A DNA stretch of 33,094 nt from Bacteroidota bacterium (GCA_024679565.1 JAIBDD010000029.1:1-33094), one strand, 5' to 3'. Positions 1-8,711 are shown, numbered from the stretch's first letter. Translations and numbers: made by a program. Notes: generated by a model not told the origin, from the sequence alone.

Positions 1-524
1 ATAAAAGGTGAGCGATTATGCCAACGCTTAACCTTTGTCCAAAATTTTGATCCAAACACCCCTGTGACTCCATTGTAAATCGCGATATAATATAACCCAC
101 CTCTATTTACTAAACTCGCTGAATTTGATATTGCCTTCCACATATCTCCAGTATGATGCAAGACCCCCCATGAATACACTACATCGAAAGTTCCATACTT
201 ATCTTTTAGGTTATTGCTGAGCACTGAGTCCTCATGAACAGCCCAATTTTCGGGTGCTTTTGCATTTTCCCACATGTGTTTGGTACATTCGACTGAAAAA
301 GGGTCCACATCGATACTAACTAACTTATTCGCTCCCATACTATTCATGCAAAACGAAAAAATTCCTGACCCTGATCCTATATCAAATACAGTTTTACCGG
401 TAAAATCATCTTTACCAGTAAAGTCAATAATAGATTCCTTCGCAATTGATAATTTCTCATTTGTAACCGTACTTAAAAAATGTTTCCAATTTCTACCAAA
501 AGAGAATGTTATTTTATCACCCAT
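1..524 (-). CDS. SAM-dependent class I methyltransferase (partial, C-terminus beyond window)
   Basis: The reading frame is open from an ATG at 524 to the window edge (174 codons), so only the N-terminal part is seen. After about 45 residues comes a classic SAM-binding motif I, VFDIGSGSGIFS, followed by an acidic end of strand 2 (VSIDVDPFS) and the methyltransferase-11-like motif YSWGVLHHTGDMWKAI. These place it in the Rossmann-fold class I methyltransferases. The substrate cannot be told; relatives with a similar N-terminus (FSFGRNWKHFL) often sit in surface-polysaccharide or secondary-metabolite loci, but that is from memory and not supported by neighbours here. No signal peptide, so cytoplasmic. 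It is separated from the next gene, on the other strand, by about 450 bases. Confidence 0.85.
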   Translation of the reverse strand, partial: MGDKITFSFGRNWKHFLSTVTNEKLSIAKESIIDFTGKDDFTGKTVFDIGSGSGIFSFCMNSMGANKLVSIDVDPFSVECTKHMWENAKAPENWAVHEDSVLSNNLKDKYGTFDVVYSWGVLHHTGDMWKAISNSASLVNRGGLYYIAIYNGVTGVFGSKFWTKVKRWHNRSPF

Positions 525-979
525 TTGTGTTCAATTTTTGTTTTGATATTACTGTGTCAAAAGTAACCAACATATACGATTTTTTGAATCTTATAATGTT
601 AGATATAAGAATGCTTTTCTCGATAAAGGAATAATAGAATTACTGCATCACCTGCGTTATTATAAGACTTTGGAATTCTTTTGGATTTTATCCATAAACC
701 CTGAAATTCTAATAATTGCATAATTCCAACAACCTATAGCATTCGCCCAAGCAAGTATTTAATGATTAAGCTTCCTATATTCTGGAATCAACTACTTCAC
801 TTCTTTACTTCAACTATTCATCATTTAACCATATTTACAATCTCTTCACCTCCATTCAAATCGTATTAAAACCATGGTACAGTAATAATCTAAACAACAT
901 TTTGGTTAACCTTATTCAAGTCCTTACCTTGTATACGATAAACCTAAAGTCAAATTCTTAATCGAAAAAACCAAGCTTT
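525..979. other. AT-rich intergenic region between divergent genes
   Basis: This stretch lies between the divergent methyltransferase and lipoprotein genes. I see no convincing reading frame, RNA gene or repeat in it. A weak promoter candidate for the lipoprotein gene is TTTG at 901-904, 20 bases, then TACCTTG at 925-931, which is one base short of the Bacteroidota -7 consensus TAnnTTTG. Confidence 0.4.
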
Positions 980-1387
980 ATGAACACGCGAAACATAATA
1001 ATCATATGTACATTGTGTGCTTACTGTTTGTCGAGTTGCAAGGAGGAAGGCCCGGTTAGTATTGGAAGTAGAAACAATTATAACCCAAACCCAGTGTCTA
1101 TTGATTACTACCCACATGGGCGTAATTATAAATGGACATATGATTGGGAAGAAATAAATGGCTCCGATACAGTTCGGTTGATGTCATGCGATACATATAA
1201 TTATTACTACGGGTGGATTGAAGGCAGAGGTAGGTTTCCATATACGGGTCAGGATGGGCAGCCATCCACCAGTGGGTTAATCGGTCTAGGTTGGAATTTC
1301 ATTGTTGCCAATTTTGACATTACTGGTGCTGAAGATTCGATCTTACTCGACACATTTGTTATTGGAGATCCAAAAACGAAGGTTTAA
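980..1387 (+). CDS. Small lipoprotein, probably frameshifted near its 3' end
   Basis: The product (135 residues as read) begins with a short lipoprotein signal: two basic-region residues, a hydrophobic core and the lipobox LSSC with Cys20, so it should be lipidated and anchored to a membrane. The mature part is rich in Tyr, Asn and Gly and has a motif HGRNYKWTYDW; I do not recognise a named family. The frame ends at 1387, but the sequence that follows in the -1 frame (to 1467) reads as a sensible C-terminus, so the gene is likely longer and disrupted at a run of five A (1372-1376). Function unknown. It stands alone and converges with the next gene on the minus strand. Confidence 0.65.
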   Translation: MNTRNIIIICTLCAYCLSSCKEEGPVSIGSRNNYNPNPVSIDYYPHGRNYKWTYDWEEINGSDTVRLMSCDTYNYYYGWIEGRGRFPYTGQDGQPSTSGLIGLGWNFIVANFDITGAEDSILLDTFVIGDPKTKV

Positions 1388-1467
1388 TCAAAGAAGTGAG
1401 TAGAAAATATGAATACGGAAAGCTAACAAATGGCTACACAAAAATTCTAATTGAGACTAATTTTTAA
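1372..1467 (+). pseudogene. Displaced 3' tail of the lipoprotein gene (-1 frame)
   Basis: If one base is added to the A run at 1372-1376, the lipoprotein frame continues through EGLIKEVSRKYEYGKL and ends in a stop at 1465-1467, giving about 162 residues in total. The tail has the alternating hydrophobic pattern and polar balance of a real beta-rich C-terminus and has no start of its own. This may be a true mutation, a base-calling error in a homopolymer, or, less likely, a programmed -1 slip on A_AAA_AC. Confidence 0.6.
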
Positions 1468-1545
1468 TGCCATAAACCAAAGTTTATATATGACTTCCCG
1501 CTCAACAAAAAGCTTCAACTCTACGAGACGCGGCACTTGATTCTT

Positions 1546-3075
1546 CTACCGAATCACGTTAATCGGACCCCTAGCCATTTTACCATCCATATTTATTGAG
1601 TAGTAATATTGCCCATTGGTTAGGTTTTTAGGAATATCCCAAACCACCTCCTTGGTGTCCGTCTTCAACTTTCGTAAATCAAATAAGGCCTTACCATTCA
1701 TATCATATATACGAAGCTGAAGTGATTGATAAACCAATTCATCTAGGCTGAAATACACCTTGTTATTGGCAGGGTTAGGATACGCGTTAACGTGAATTGG
1801 GTTAAGGTTTTTCACTCCCAACGTTGTCAAAGCTTCAATGTCACGATCTTCATCACCAGCTTGATAAGGCAAGTAATGGAAGTAAATTAAAAACATTTCA
1901 TCCGTCGTATTTAAACCAGGCCTTACCACAACCGGTGGGTTATTAGGATTGTGCATGTTTTTACTTGTATTGTCATACGTGCCGTGACCATGGATTGTAC
2001 TGAATTTAGGTAGTTTCTTGATCTTGTTGAAAAACAAAAACTCTTGCCATTCAAAATCCCAATGTGGAATATTTACAAATGGAATTGTATCGTTGGCATT
2101 CGTTATTGCATATGAACCAATTCTACTTCCTAACAAATGCATGTGTGGGAAGACGCTTAAAATAGAATATTCATTGTTTCCAATATTTCGTTGTGCATTA
2201 ACGTTGGTTTCCTTGTTGGCGGGCAATACAAACTGCCAATTCTCAATCAATGGATCGGTTGACAATTCTCTTATTGGAGTAGCATCATCGTAAAACCAAA
2301 AACGAATAATGGTGCTGTCTACCATTCCAAAAGATCCTTCTGGATAATGCATCGCCAGAACAATATTGGATCCTGCTTTTACCGAAAATCCTAAATTAAA
2401 GTCAGTCCCGTTTGTAGGAAAAACAGTTGGGGGTGACCCAGGAACATATCCGCCAATTAATCCTTTAGTTGGGCCGGTGCAAACTCCCGCAGTTGTGTCT
2501 GTAGGATAGTTTCCTGTCCCATCTATATACACCAAAGCGTGATGCACAATCGCGTGGTTGCCAGGAATGACCTCAAAACCTCTAATTTTTTTATCTGTTG
2601 TCAGCTCCGTAGGTACTGAAAAACAAACATAGTCGTCTCCATTTGCTGTTGCCTTGCTCGAATAGACCGGCATTTTAAGTTCTAAGTCTGGCTTTTGTGT
2701 TATAAATCCTTTGGTTCCATATACTGGCGGTGGCGGTGTTTTAGAAGCATCTCCTTCTGGACTACCTGTATCAATCCAATCTAAAATTGCTACTTTCTCT
2801 TCTGTTGTTAAAACGCGTTCATGTGCATAACGCTCATATTTAGTGTCGGCAATCCATGGCGGCATACTTCCTGACTCTATGCTACCTTTTATACTGAAAA
2901 CATTGGGCTTAACATCTGCGTAAGACAACAACGAAAAAGGTGCAATTCCATTGGGGTTATGACAGTTCGAACAATTATCGTAAACAATTTGTGCGACGTT
3001 TTTACTCCAAGTGTTTTGTGCCATCGTTAGTGTGACACTGAAGATCATGAAAATTAAAACAGCTCCTTTTCTCAT
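1546..3075 (-). CDS. Secreted cytochrome c / copper type II monooxygenase-like protein with T9SS sorting domain
   Basis: 509 residues. Residues 1-19 are a signal peptide (cut before Gln20). A single heme-c site, CSNCH, lies at 35-39, with a likely axial Met71 in SMPPW. The middle resembles copper type II, ascorbate-dependent monooxygenases of the dopamine beta-hydroxylase/PHM kind: an HH pair at 178-179 (AIVHHALVYID), His243 in AMHYP, and PHMH at 310-313. From about 430 comes a type A sorting domain (AYPNPANNK, then IYDMNGKALFDL), so it should cross the outer membrane by T9SS. The heme domain could pass electrons to the copper site, but that is inference; the true substrate is unknown and hydroxylase activity is not proven. 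It lies 44 bases downstream of the CHU_C protein gene on the same strand and may share its transcript. Confidence 0.85.
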   Translation of the reverse strand: MRKGAVLIFMIFSVTLTMAQNTWSKNVAQIVYDNCSNCHNPNGIAPFSLLSYADVKPNVFSIKGSIESGSMPPWIADTKYERYAHERVLTTEEKVAILDWIDTGSPEGDASKTPPPPVYGTKGFITQKPDLELKMPVYSSKATANGDDYVCFSVPTELTTDKKIRGFEVIPGNHAIVHHALVYIDGTGNYPTDTTAGVCTGPTKGLIGGYVPGSPPTVFPTNGTDFNLGFSVKAGSNIVLAMHYPEGSFGMVDSTIIRFWFYDDATPIRELSTDPLIENWQFVLPANKETNVNAQRNIGNNEYSILSVFPHMHLLGSRIGSYAITNANDTIPFVNIPHWDFEWQEFLFFNKIKKLPKFSTIHGHGTYDNTSKNMHNPNNPPVVVRPGLNTTDEMFLIYFHYLPYQAGDEDRDIEALTTLGVKNLNPIHVNAYPNPANNKVYFSLDELVYQSLQLRIYDMNGKALFDLRKLKTDTKEVVWDIPKNLTNGQYYYSINMDGKMARGPINVIR

Positions 3076-3119
3076 AATGTCAATATTTGTAATGCATTGA
3101 TTTTTAGACGATTGAAGGT

Positions 3120-4883
3120 TTAACGAAATACATGACCCTCACCTTTATACTGCTTAGACATGTATACATCCTTGAACTCAATCATCCAAATATAAATATC
3201 TTGTTGAACATTGGTGTCTAATATCTTACCATTCCATCCGTCCGTCATCTCATCGGTTTCAAATAAAAGTTCACCCCAGAGATTGTAAATCCTAAATCGA
3301 TAACTTTTAATTTGACAACATACATTTGACGTAATTATTGGTTTGAAAATCTCATTCAGATTGTCCGAATTGGGTGAAAATGCATTTGGCAACCATATTT
3401 TAATTCCATCACAACCTTCGACTTGGACGTGAATACTGTCTCGAATCGTTTCACAGCCACCAACTACTTCAACAACATATGTGCCGGACTCGTTCACTGG
3501 GATTCTAGCGTTTTTATCTGAGTTATTCCAGAGATAAGAAATACCTCCTGTCACTGAAGCATCTAAACTGAATGTACTTCCATCACAAATCAGGGTATCT
3601 GACCCCAAGTCCAAATTCAAATTGTTTCCACGAAAAATCTCTATACTGTCAGTAGCGCTGCAACCACCCCTTTCAATTTTTACAGCGTAAACTCCTGGTT
3701 TATTTATAGTCAAAAACGAATCCGAACTTCCGTTTGACCATGTAAAGGCAACGTTGGCGATATCTAAAGAAAGGACCAAGGAATCACCATCACAAAGTGG
3801 TCTATCTTTTCCTAAATCCAAGGTTTCAAAGGATTTTACATACAACCACTTCGTTGTTGTATCTTGAACAAACTGATTGCTACTCACAAGGGTTACGCGG
3901 TATTTTCCAGGTACTTTATAACAAATATCCGTTGGGCTCTTGGTAGTCGATTGTGTTATTTCTGCACCTTCAAATGTCCAGTTATATAAGGTTGGAATTG
4001 CGGCGTTTTCAATTATCGTTTTATTCTCAAAATCAATACATGTTCCGACGCAAATAGTGTCCGCCATATTGAAATCAGCTATTACATCCCGATAATTACT
4101 AGTAATTTTAAATCCGTAGGCCAAGTCATCAGCAGCAAAGCCAACTCTAAAACTATCCATGTAGGGAAGTGTCCCTAGACTTATGGCTGATGTGAATGTA
4201 GGTTTTCCGTCAATCGTAACATTCCGAACGTACGTATCCCCATTAAACATGTCGATAACACAAGACAACTCATACCATTCCCCGTTTTGAGCTATGTTGT
4301 GGGTTACGTCGACGAGCACTCGTGATGGGTCAGTGGCTGACCTGGTATCTTGAACCCAACTTTGATATGGTCGTCCTCCAATATTGATTCCCTCCTTTTG
4401 TGACGCCTGATTATTGACATAATAGGTTGGAGAACCGAAATGCTTGTAATCTGCTGGAATAAAAAACAAATAGGCTTCATTATAGGCCGGAATGTCTTGA
4501 TCGGAATAAAACATACAGGTCAATTGAATTGGTAAGTTTGTTTTGTCGAACGTTTCTTTCGTATAAATAGGTACAGCTGAAGCACCAAAGCCTGTTTGCG
4601 TTGGGAGATCTCCACCATAAAATACTGAATCTACACCTGAAGCTCCAAAATGTATAGATCCGGCAGGCACGCCAACAGCATAATTGTCTGCAAAAGGTTC
4701 AGCAACTAAAGCTTTTGTAACTGTAGAATAATCCGTTGGAGCGTATTGCCCACTTTGTGGAGTTGACTCCTCATTAAGCGCTACAGTTGACAAGTCTAAC
4801 GAGTACACTTTTGATGTTTGTGCGTACCCGGATGTATATCCGATTGCAATCACCAAAAAAACACCCATTACACCTAGTTTCAC
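3120..4883 (-). CDS. PKD/Ig-like surface protein with gliding-motility-type (CHU_C) T9SS sorting domain
   Basis: 587 residues. Residues 1-21 form a signal peptide ending SGYA|Q. The first 260 residues look like a beta-sandwich region of unknown family. About 270-350 is a PKD-like domain (DTICVGTCIDFENKT; PGKYRVTLVSSN). Two Ig-like units follow (about 355-420 and 425-490), each starting LDLG and bearing CDG, and each ending in a GVYAV/GTYVV plus GGC motif. Residues 496-587 are a CHU_C/type B sorting domain: LPNAFSPNSDNLNEIFKP, then YRFRIYNLWGELLFET and DGWNGK. It is thus predicted to be exported by T9SS and placed on the surface, perhaps for adhesion or as part of a larger assembly. The upstream promoter-like element lies so close to this ATG that the leader would be nearly absent. 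Confidence 0.85.
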   Translation of the reverse strand: MKLGVMGVFLVIAIGYTSGYAQTSKVYSLDLSTVALNEESTPQSGQYAPTDYSTVTKALVAEPFADNYAVGVPAGSIHFGASGVDSVFYGGDLPTQTGFGASAVPIYTKETFDKTNLPIQLTCMFYSDQDIPAYNEAYLFFIPADYKHFGSPTYYVNNQASQKEGINIGGRPYQSWVQDTRSATDPSRVLVDVTHNIAQNGEWYELSCVIDMFNGDTYVRNVTIDGKPTFTSAISLGTLPYMDSFRVGFAADDLAYGFKITSNYRDVIADFNMADTICVGTCIDFENKTIIENAAIPTLYNWTFEGAEITQSTTKSPTDICYKVPGKYRVTLVSSNQFVQDTTTKWLYVKSFETLDLGKDRPLCDGDSLVLSLDIANVAFTWSNGSSDSFLTINKPGVYAVKIERGGCSATDSIEIFRGNNLNLDLGSDTLICDGSTFSLDASVTGGISYLWNNSDKNARIPVNESGTYVVEVVGGCETIRDSIHVQVEGCDGIKIWLPNAFSPNSDNLNEIFKPIITSNVCCQIKSYRFRIYNLWGELLFETDEMTDGWNGKILDTNVQQDIYIWMIEFKDVYMSKQYKGEGHVFR

Positions 4884-5312
4884 TTCACCAAAGATACTTT
4901 ATTTACTTAGCAGCAAAGCTTATGCAATAGTTCAGCACGGAACGGCTACTATAGGTTTAGAATCCGACGTAAATCTCGTGTTGATTTAATCCTGTCACTC
5001 GTATCAACCATAGAAAATACCGGAGTAGAGTTGTTCTCAAAATCAAGATTTCTAAACCTCTCAGCATCTATCATTTAGATTTTCTAATAGTTCGTGAATT
5101 ACTTTAACTTATACCATTCTTGCACTTGTCCTTATTGTACGTGTAAAATGCCTGTTTGTTTCAATATTAGAAAATATGTCTCAATTTGGGTTTGCGCATT
5201 TAGGGGCTAACGGTGAATGGCGTCTATATAATGGTGAACGGTATAGCTCAATCGGTAAACGACATTGCTTGTTTTGGTCGAATTATTGGGCCACTAATCA
5301 AAAGTAGTCAAA
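4884..5312. other. Intergenic region with an unexplained 41-codon reading frame
   Basis: This stretch separates two divergently transcribed secreted-protein genes. Besides the promoter candidate at 4889-4917 it holds a minus-strand reading frame at 4949-5074 (41 residues) that starts MIDAERFRNLDFENNSTPVF and ends RDLRRILNL. Its composition looks protein-like, with many charged residues, but I recognise no family and it is too short to call with confidence. It may be a gene remnant. Nothing else stands out. Confidence 0.35.
4889..4917 (-). promoter_or_regulatory. Bacteroidota-type promoter candidate for the CHU_C protein gene
   Basis: On the minus strand TTTG (4914-4917) and TATCTTTG (4889-4896) are 17 bases apart. 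The latter is a perfect match to the -7 consensus TAnnTTTG; the spacing is slightly short of the usual 19. The expected transcription start is within a few bases of the ATG at 4883, implying a very short leader, or use of the inner Met6 at 4868. Confidence 0.4.
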
Positions 5313-6362
5313 ATGAAATCAATAAAGCTGTTATTAATAGTGTTCCTTGTTTACGGCAAATCAATAGTTTCCGTGCAAGCCAGCAATCAGTGTATTACTT
5401 CGGACAAATATTGGTCAGACATATCCACTCAATTGAGTAACCTGTCAAATGGAGACACACTATTCATTGAAAAGGAACTAAAACTAAGAAAGGGCAGTTG
5501 GACTGATTTAAGCACCAAAGCAGTGACTATTGTTGTAAAGAACGGTGGGGAATTGAAATTTAAAGAAAAAGGTGATAAGTGGGTCGAACTAAAGCTGGGT
5601 CAAAACTCGAAAGTAGTAATTCTGAACGGAGGTAAAATAAAGGCTGATAAATGTTCGGGCCGTAAATGCCTGTTCATCGACAATACAGTAGTTGCCACTG
5701 GAAGTGGAGATGCAAACGGCGACAAGACGTATTTTGGTTCCAACGACAACTATACAGACCCCAATGGAACGCTACCAAGTTTTGTTGCGGTCACCGATTC
5801 AGGGGGCGCAGACGTTAATGGGGCTTTGCCTGTTTCTTGGGGTCCTTTGAGCGTAACAGAATTTAATCAGTCAACTATAAATTTGGAGTGGTCAACATTG
5901 ACGGAAATAAATAACAGCCATTTCGAAGTTCAATTGAGTAGAGACGGTGTTAATTGGGATGTATCTCAGACCGTTGAATCTGAGGCCGCTGGCGGAAACA
6001 GTGTTGTTCGATTGGATTATTTATCATTAATCCCTTTACCTGAACATTTTTCTGTTTTTTATCTGAGATTAAAACAATTCGACTTCGACGGGACTGCTGA
6101 TTTCAGTCGGATTGTGGTGTTCAAGCGTTCAAACTTGAACTTTCAAGACCCAATAGTGGCCACAGTAGGACAAAGAACCATGGAAATTACTGGCTATGAT
6201 TATTCGCACCTTACGGTATACGCATCTAACGGCCAACTCGTTTGGGATCTGAACTTGGACGGAACGGTGAAGTTAGAATTTCAAAATACAGGTGCACATT
6301 GGTTTCTGTTCAGAACAAAATCCAATCAAATTCTTCAATTTAAACAGATGGTGTCCTACTAA
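5313..6362 (+). CDS. Secreted protein with Fn3-like pre-sorting module and T9SS-like C-terminus
   Basis: 349 residues. A signal peptide covers about 1-23 (VSVQA|SN). Residues about 25-160 look like repeated short beta strands, with KGSWTDLSTKAVTIVV and GGELKFKEKGDKW, as in a parallel beta-helix or a low-complexity beta sheet protein. At about 170-270 is the module commonly found before the sorting domain in Bacteroidota exported proteins (VSWGPLSVTEFNQS, then LEWSTLTEINNSHFEVQLSR and FDGTADFSRIV). The last 75 residues (VYASNGQLVWDLNLDG... to FKQMVSY) fit a divergent type A sorting domain. I therefore infer T9SS export; the molecular role is unknown. It stands alone, with a terminator-like hairpin only much farther downstream. 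Confidence 0.75.
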   Translation: MKSIKLLLIVFLVYGKSIVSVQASNQCITSDKYWSDISTQLSNLSNGDTLFIEKELKLRKGSWTDLSTKAVTIVVKNGGELKFKEKGDKWVELKLGQNSKVVILNGGKIKADKCSGRKCLFIDNTVVATGSGDANGDKTYFGSNDNYTDPNGTLPSFVAVTDSGGADVNGALPVSWGPLSVTEFNQSTINLEWSTLTEINNSHFEVQLSRDGVNWDVSQTVESEAAGGNSVVRLDYLSLIPLPEHFSVFYLRLKQFDFDGTADFSRIVVFKRSNLNFQDPIVATVGQRTMEITGYDYSHLTVYASNGQLVWDLNLDGTVKLEFQNTGAHWFLFRTKSNQILQFKQMVSY

Positions 6363-6765
6363 GAAGTCGGCATGTTGGGTATAGTTGTGCGACTTGTGGT
6401 AGCATTGCTAAACTCCCGTGTATTAGTTGTTCATTGAGCCTCTTGTGGTCAAAATCGGAGGCAGCACGTATCCTGTAATTACCTAAAAACAATAAAATAG
6501 ATTCCTGCATTGATTAGGTCAAACAACCACTCGCTATTGAGATAATTTTGCGCAAATCAACTTGAAATGACAAGAGCATTGCCGCATGCTACATTGTATC
6601 GTTTCCCTTGCTCAGTCTCAATGGAACTAAAAATCGAGTTTGTAACAACAGTAGATGAATTTGAGGGGTTTTCATAGAATTATGTTTTAATACTACTTTA
6701 TTACCAAAACAAAAAAAGGTAACCCTGTCCGGATTACCTTTTAGATTTTATAGGGTACTTCTTGT
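6363..6765. other. Intergenic region between convergent genes
   Basis: About 400 bases between convergent genes. I see no gene with support. One 36-codon plus-strand frame starts near 6567, but nothing supports it. The right end carries the terminator hairpin described separately. Confidence 0.4.
6706..6742 (-). terminator. Intrinsic terminator of the heme lipoprotein gene
   Basis: Perfect 9-bp inverted repeat, AAAAGGTAA at 6714-6722 and TTACCTTTT at 6734-6742, with an 11-base loop. On the minus strand it is followed by a U-rich tract (complement of the A-rich 6706-6717). It lies just after the stop of the 6766-7386 gene. Confidence 0.75.
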
Positions 6766-7386
6766 CTATTCTTCTAGCAAGCCATCTGTTTTCCATTGGT
6801 CAATTAAGGCCAGGGTAGCAGCGTCCAGTTTAGTGCCGTTTAGTGGCATAAATCCTGCAGTTCCTTCATCACGGTTCACACGGTTTAAAATGCCGTCTAC
6901 ACCTGCACTCGCTTTTGCAAATTCCGTATAGGTTGTATTGCCTCCACCAGCTACATGGCAAGGTTTACATGAATTGGCTATAGCAGGTTGGATGTCTGCC
7001 TTAAATGTAATTTTCGCTTTCGCTTTAACTTCAATAGTTAGTGCATCTGCAAACTCTTTAGAACCTGCTTCATTTGTAGCTGTTACAGTAACCATAAAAG
7101 TTCCAATCGTTGCTGCACTTGCAGAAATAATTCCAGAATTTTTGTCGATAGTGATATCTGAACCTGCATCAGGAGATGTGGTGATGGTATAGGTAATAGG
7201 CGTCGTTCCGTCAACGGATGGCGCTTCTGACATAACTGCAACTCCCTCTTCAGTAGAAATTGAACTTGGTTCATATGTTAAGCTCGAAGGAGCCGTCGCG
7301 GAAGGTGTGGTAGTGTCGTCATTACAAGCAAATAACAATGTTCCGGCAAGCATGACTAAGGTTAATCCTTTAATTGTGTTTTTCAT
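6766..7386 (-). CDS. Lipoprotein with Ig-like (putative) domain and single-heme cytochrome c domain
   Basis: Counting from an upstream in-frame ATG at 7407, the frame has 213 residues, but I choose the inner Met8 (7386): it starts a clean lipoprotein signal MKNTIKGLTLVMLAG with the lipobox LLFAC (Cys28), and the best promoter overlaps the outer ATG. The mature protein has a Thr/Ser/Pro linker, then an Ig-like fold of the He_PIG/cadherin-like kind (about 40-128; GIISASAATIGTFMVTVTATN), then a c-type heme domain with CKPCH at 147-151 and probable axial Met187 (GFMPL). Likely a membrane-anchored periplasmic or surface electron carrier; partners are unknown. It is a single-gene unit with its own promoter and terminator. 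Confidence 0.8.
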   Translation of the reverse strand: MKNTIKGLTLVMLAGTLLFACNDDTTTPSATAPSSLTYEPSSISTEEGVAVMSEAPSVDGTTPITYTITTSPDAGSDITIDKNSGIISASAATIGTFMVTVTATNEAGSKEFADALTIEVKAKAKITFKADIQPAIANSCKPCHVAGGGNTTYTEFAKASAGVDGILNRVNRDEGTAGFMPLNGTKLDAATLALIDQWKTDGLLEE

Positions 7387-7403
7387 TCTGTTTTTTGTTT
7401 CGG

Positions 7404-7433
7404 CCAAAATAAGTCTGTTGTTAAAAAAATCAA
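7404..7433 (-). promoter_or_regulatory. Promoter of the heme lipoprotein gene
   Basis: Minus strand TTG (7431-7433), exactly 19 bases, then TATTTTGG (7404-7411), 7 of 8 to the Bacteroidota -7 form TAnnTTTG. The expected start of transcription falls at about 7397, downstream of the ATG at 7407 but upstream of that at 7386, which supports the shorter protein. Confidence 0.55.
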
Positions 7434-7678
7434 TCTCTCTAAATTCATTTTAGTGTTAAATATCCAACGCCTCCTATACTTAGGATGCCCTAAATACCTT
7501 CTGTATCCGCTAATCATTGGTGTCGGTCACTTTAAAATGACATAGCGACATGCAACTTTTTACCCCTCCAACAGACCAAACTAGTAAGAAACGTCATTAA
7601 ATCGTAGTATCTGAGTAATTAAAGGTCTCCTTTATGCGATATGAAATGACAAAACGTTCACGTATAAAGTAGTTAGTT

Positions 7679-8545
7679 ATGGTACGATTTATTTTTCTCA
7701 GCTTTACTCTTGGTTTTAGTTCATTGGCATTTGGACAATTTGTAAATGGAAATTCTTGGTCGTACTCATTTTATTTAGGTGCCAGCAATATGTTAAGTGA
7801 TTTAGGCGGAAATGGTAAAATTTCATATTCCGACTTCCGCGACATCGACTATCAAGCATTGCGTCCAGCAATCGGAATTGGCGTCCAACACCACAAAAGC
7901 AACGTTACGTATAGTTCTGAATTACTTTTCACACAGTTGGTGGGTAATGACGCGCACACAAACAATAATTCAAGAAGCGCAAGAAACTTGAGCGTCCGAA
8001 CTGATTTAATAGAAGCAAATATTAAATCGGAGATTATGCCCTTTAAGAAAGGTAATCGCTTTGCAGGGGTATACTTTAACGCAGGGCTAGGAGGCATCTA
8101 TTTTCAGCCAAAAGCAAAGTACGATGGTACGTGGTATAAACTACGCCCTTTAGGCACTGAAGGGCAAAACTACATATCGGGATTAAGCCCTTACAAAAAA
8201 TTTAGTGTTGTCATTCCCTTTGGAACAGGTTATAAATTTCACCTCAACCGATTTACAACCTTGAAGGTCGACTTGAGCCTACGTAAATCATTTACAGACT
8301 ATTTGGATGATGTAAGTACTACGTATGGCAGTACTGCACAAATTGTAGAAGCTGGTGGTTCAATTGCTGGGATTTTAAGTAATAGATCCGGCCTATCCAC
8401 TATGGAGGGAAGTCAGCGAGGTAATCCACAATCCAAAGACAATTACTATTTCATTGGTGTAAAACTGGAGCGAACTATAGGTGCTAAGAAATATGATGAT
8501 TGTACCAACTTTGAAATTCCCTCCAGAAAATCAAAAAGCAATTAA
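7679..8545 (+). CDS. DUF6089-family outer-membrane beta-barrel protein
   Basis: 288 residues. Residues 1-19 are a signal peptide (SLAFG|Q). The body shows alternating beta strands and the family's typical motifs: SFYLGASNMLSDLGG near the start, FNAGLGGIYFQPKAKYDG, RPLGTEGQ, and the strongly conserved RKSFTDYLDDVSTTYG late in the protein. This fits the DUF6089/outer-membrane beta-barrel proteins common in Bacteroidota, whose function is not established. It is transcribed alone. The last 15 residues are polar and lysine-rich (SRKSKSN), unlike the aromatic end of many barrels. Confidence 0.85.
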   Translation: MVRFIFLSFTLGFSSLAFGQFVNGNSWSYSFYLGASNMLSDLGGNGKISYSDFRDIDYQALRPAIGIGVQHHKSNVTYSSELLFTQLVGNDAHTNNNSRSARNLSVRTDLIEANIKSEIMPFKKGNRFAGVYFNAGLGGIYFQPKAKYDGTWYKLRPLGTEGQNYISGLSPYKKFSVVIPFGTGYKFHLNRFTTLKVDLSLRKSFTDYLDDVSTTYGSTAQIVEAGGSIAGILSNRSGLSTMEGSQRGNPQSKDNYYFIGVKLERTIGAKKYDDCTNFEIPSRKSKSN

Positions 8546-8711
8546 GCGCTAAACCCAGGTGTCACTTTGTTTGATGTCGACATAATCTGTTGATTCGACA
8601 AGTCAGGTTTATTTACACGTATATTCCTCTTTTACGTTGCTCTACCATGCATTCGCATAGCCTAGTTGCCGTAATTTTTTCTTATACTCGTGTATCTTCA
8701 ATTCTCTTGTA

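Noticed and set aside
274-546. Plus-strand 90-residue open frame
   Set aside because: It is antisense to the methyltransferase, which carries a clear SAM-binding motif.
5235-5300. tRNA-like stretch with TATAGCTCAATCGGTA resembling a D-arm
   Set aside because: The matching GAGC arm, an acceptor stem and a proper T-arm are absent, so it is not a tRNA.
5213-5440. Plus-strand 75-residue frame overlapping the secreted-protein gene
   Set aside because: It runs out of frame into a better-supported gene that has a signal peptide; no family features.
8575-8600. Inverted repeat TGTCGA...TCGACA downstream of the DUF6089 gene
   Set aside because: Six-base arms with a 14-base loop and no T tract; not a convincing terminator.
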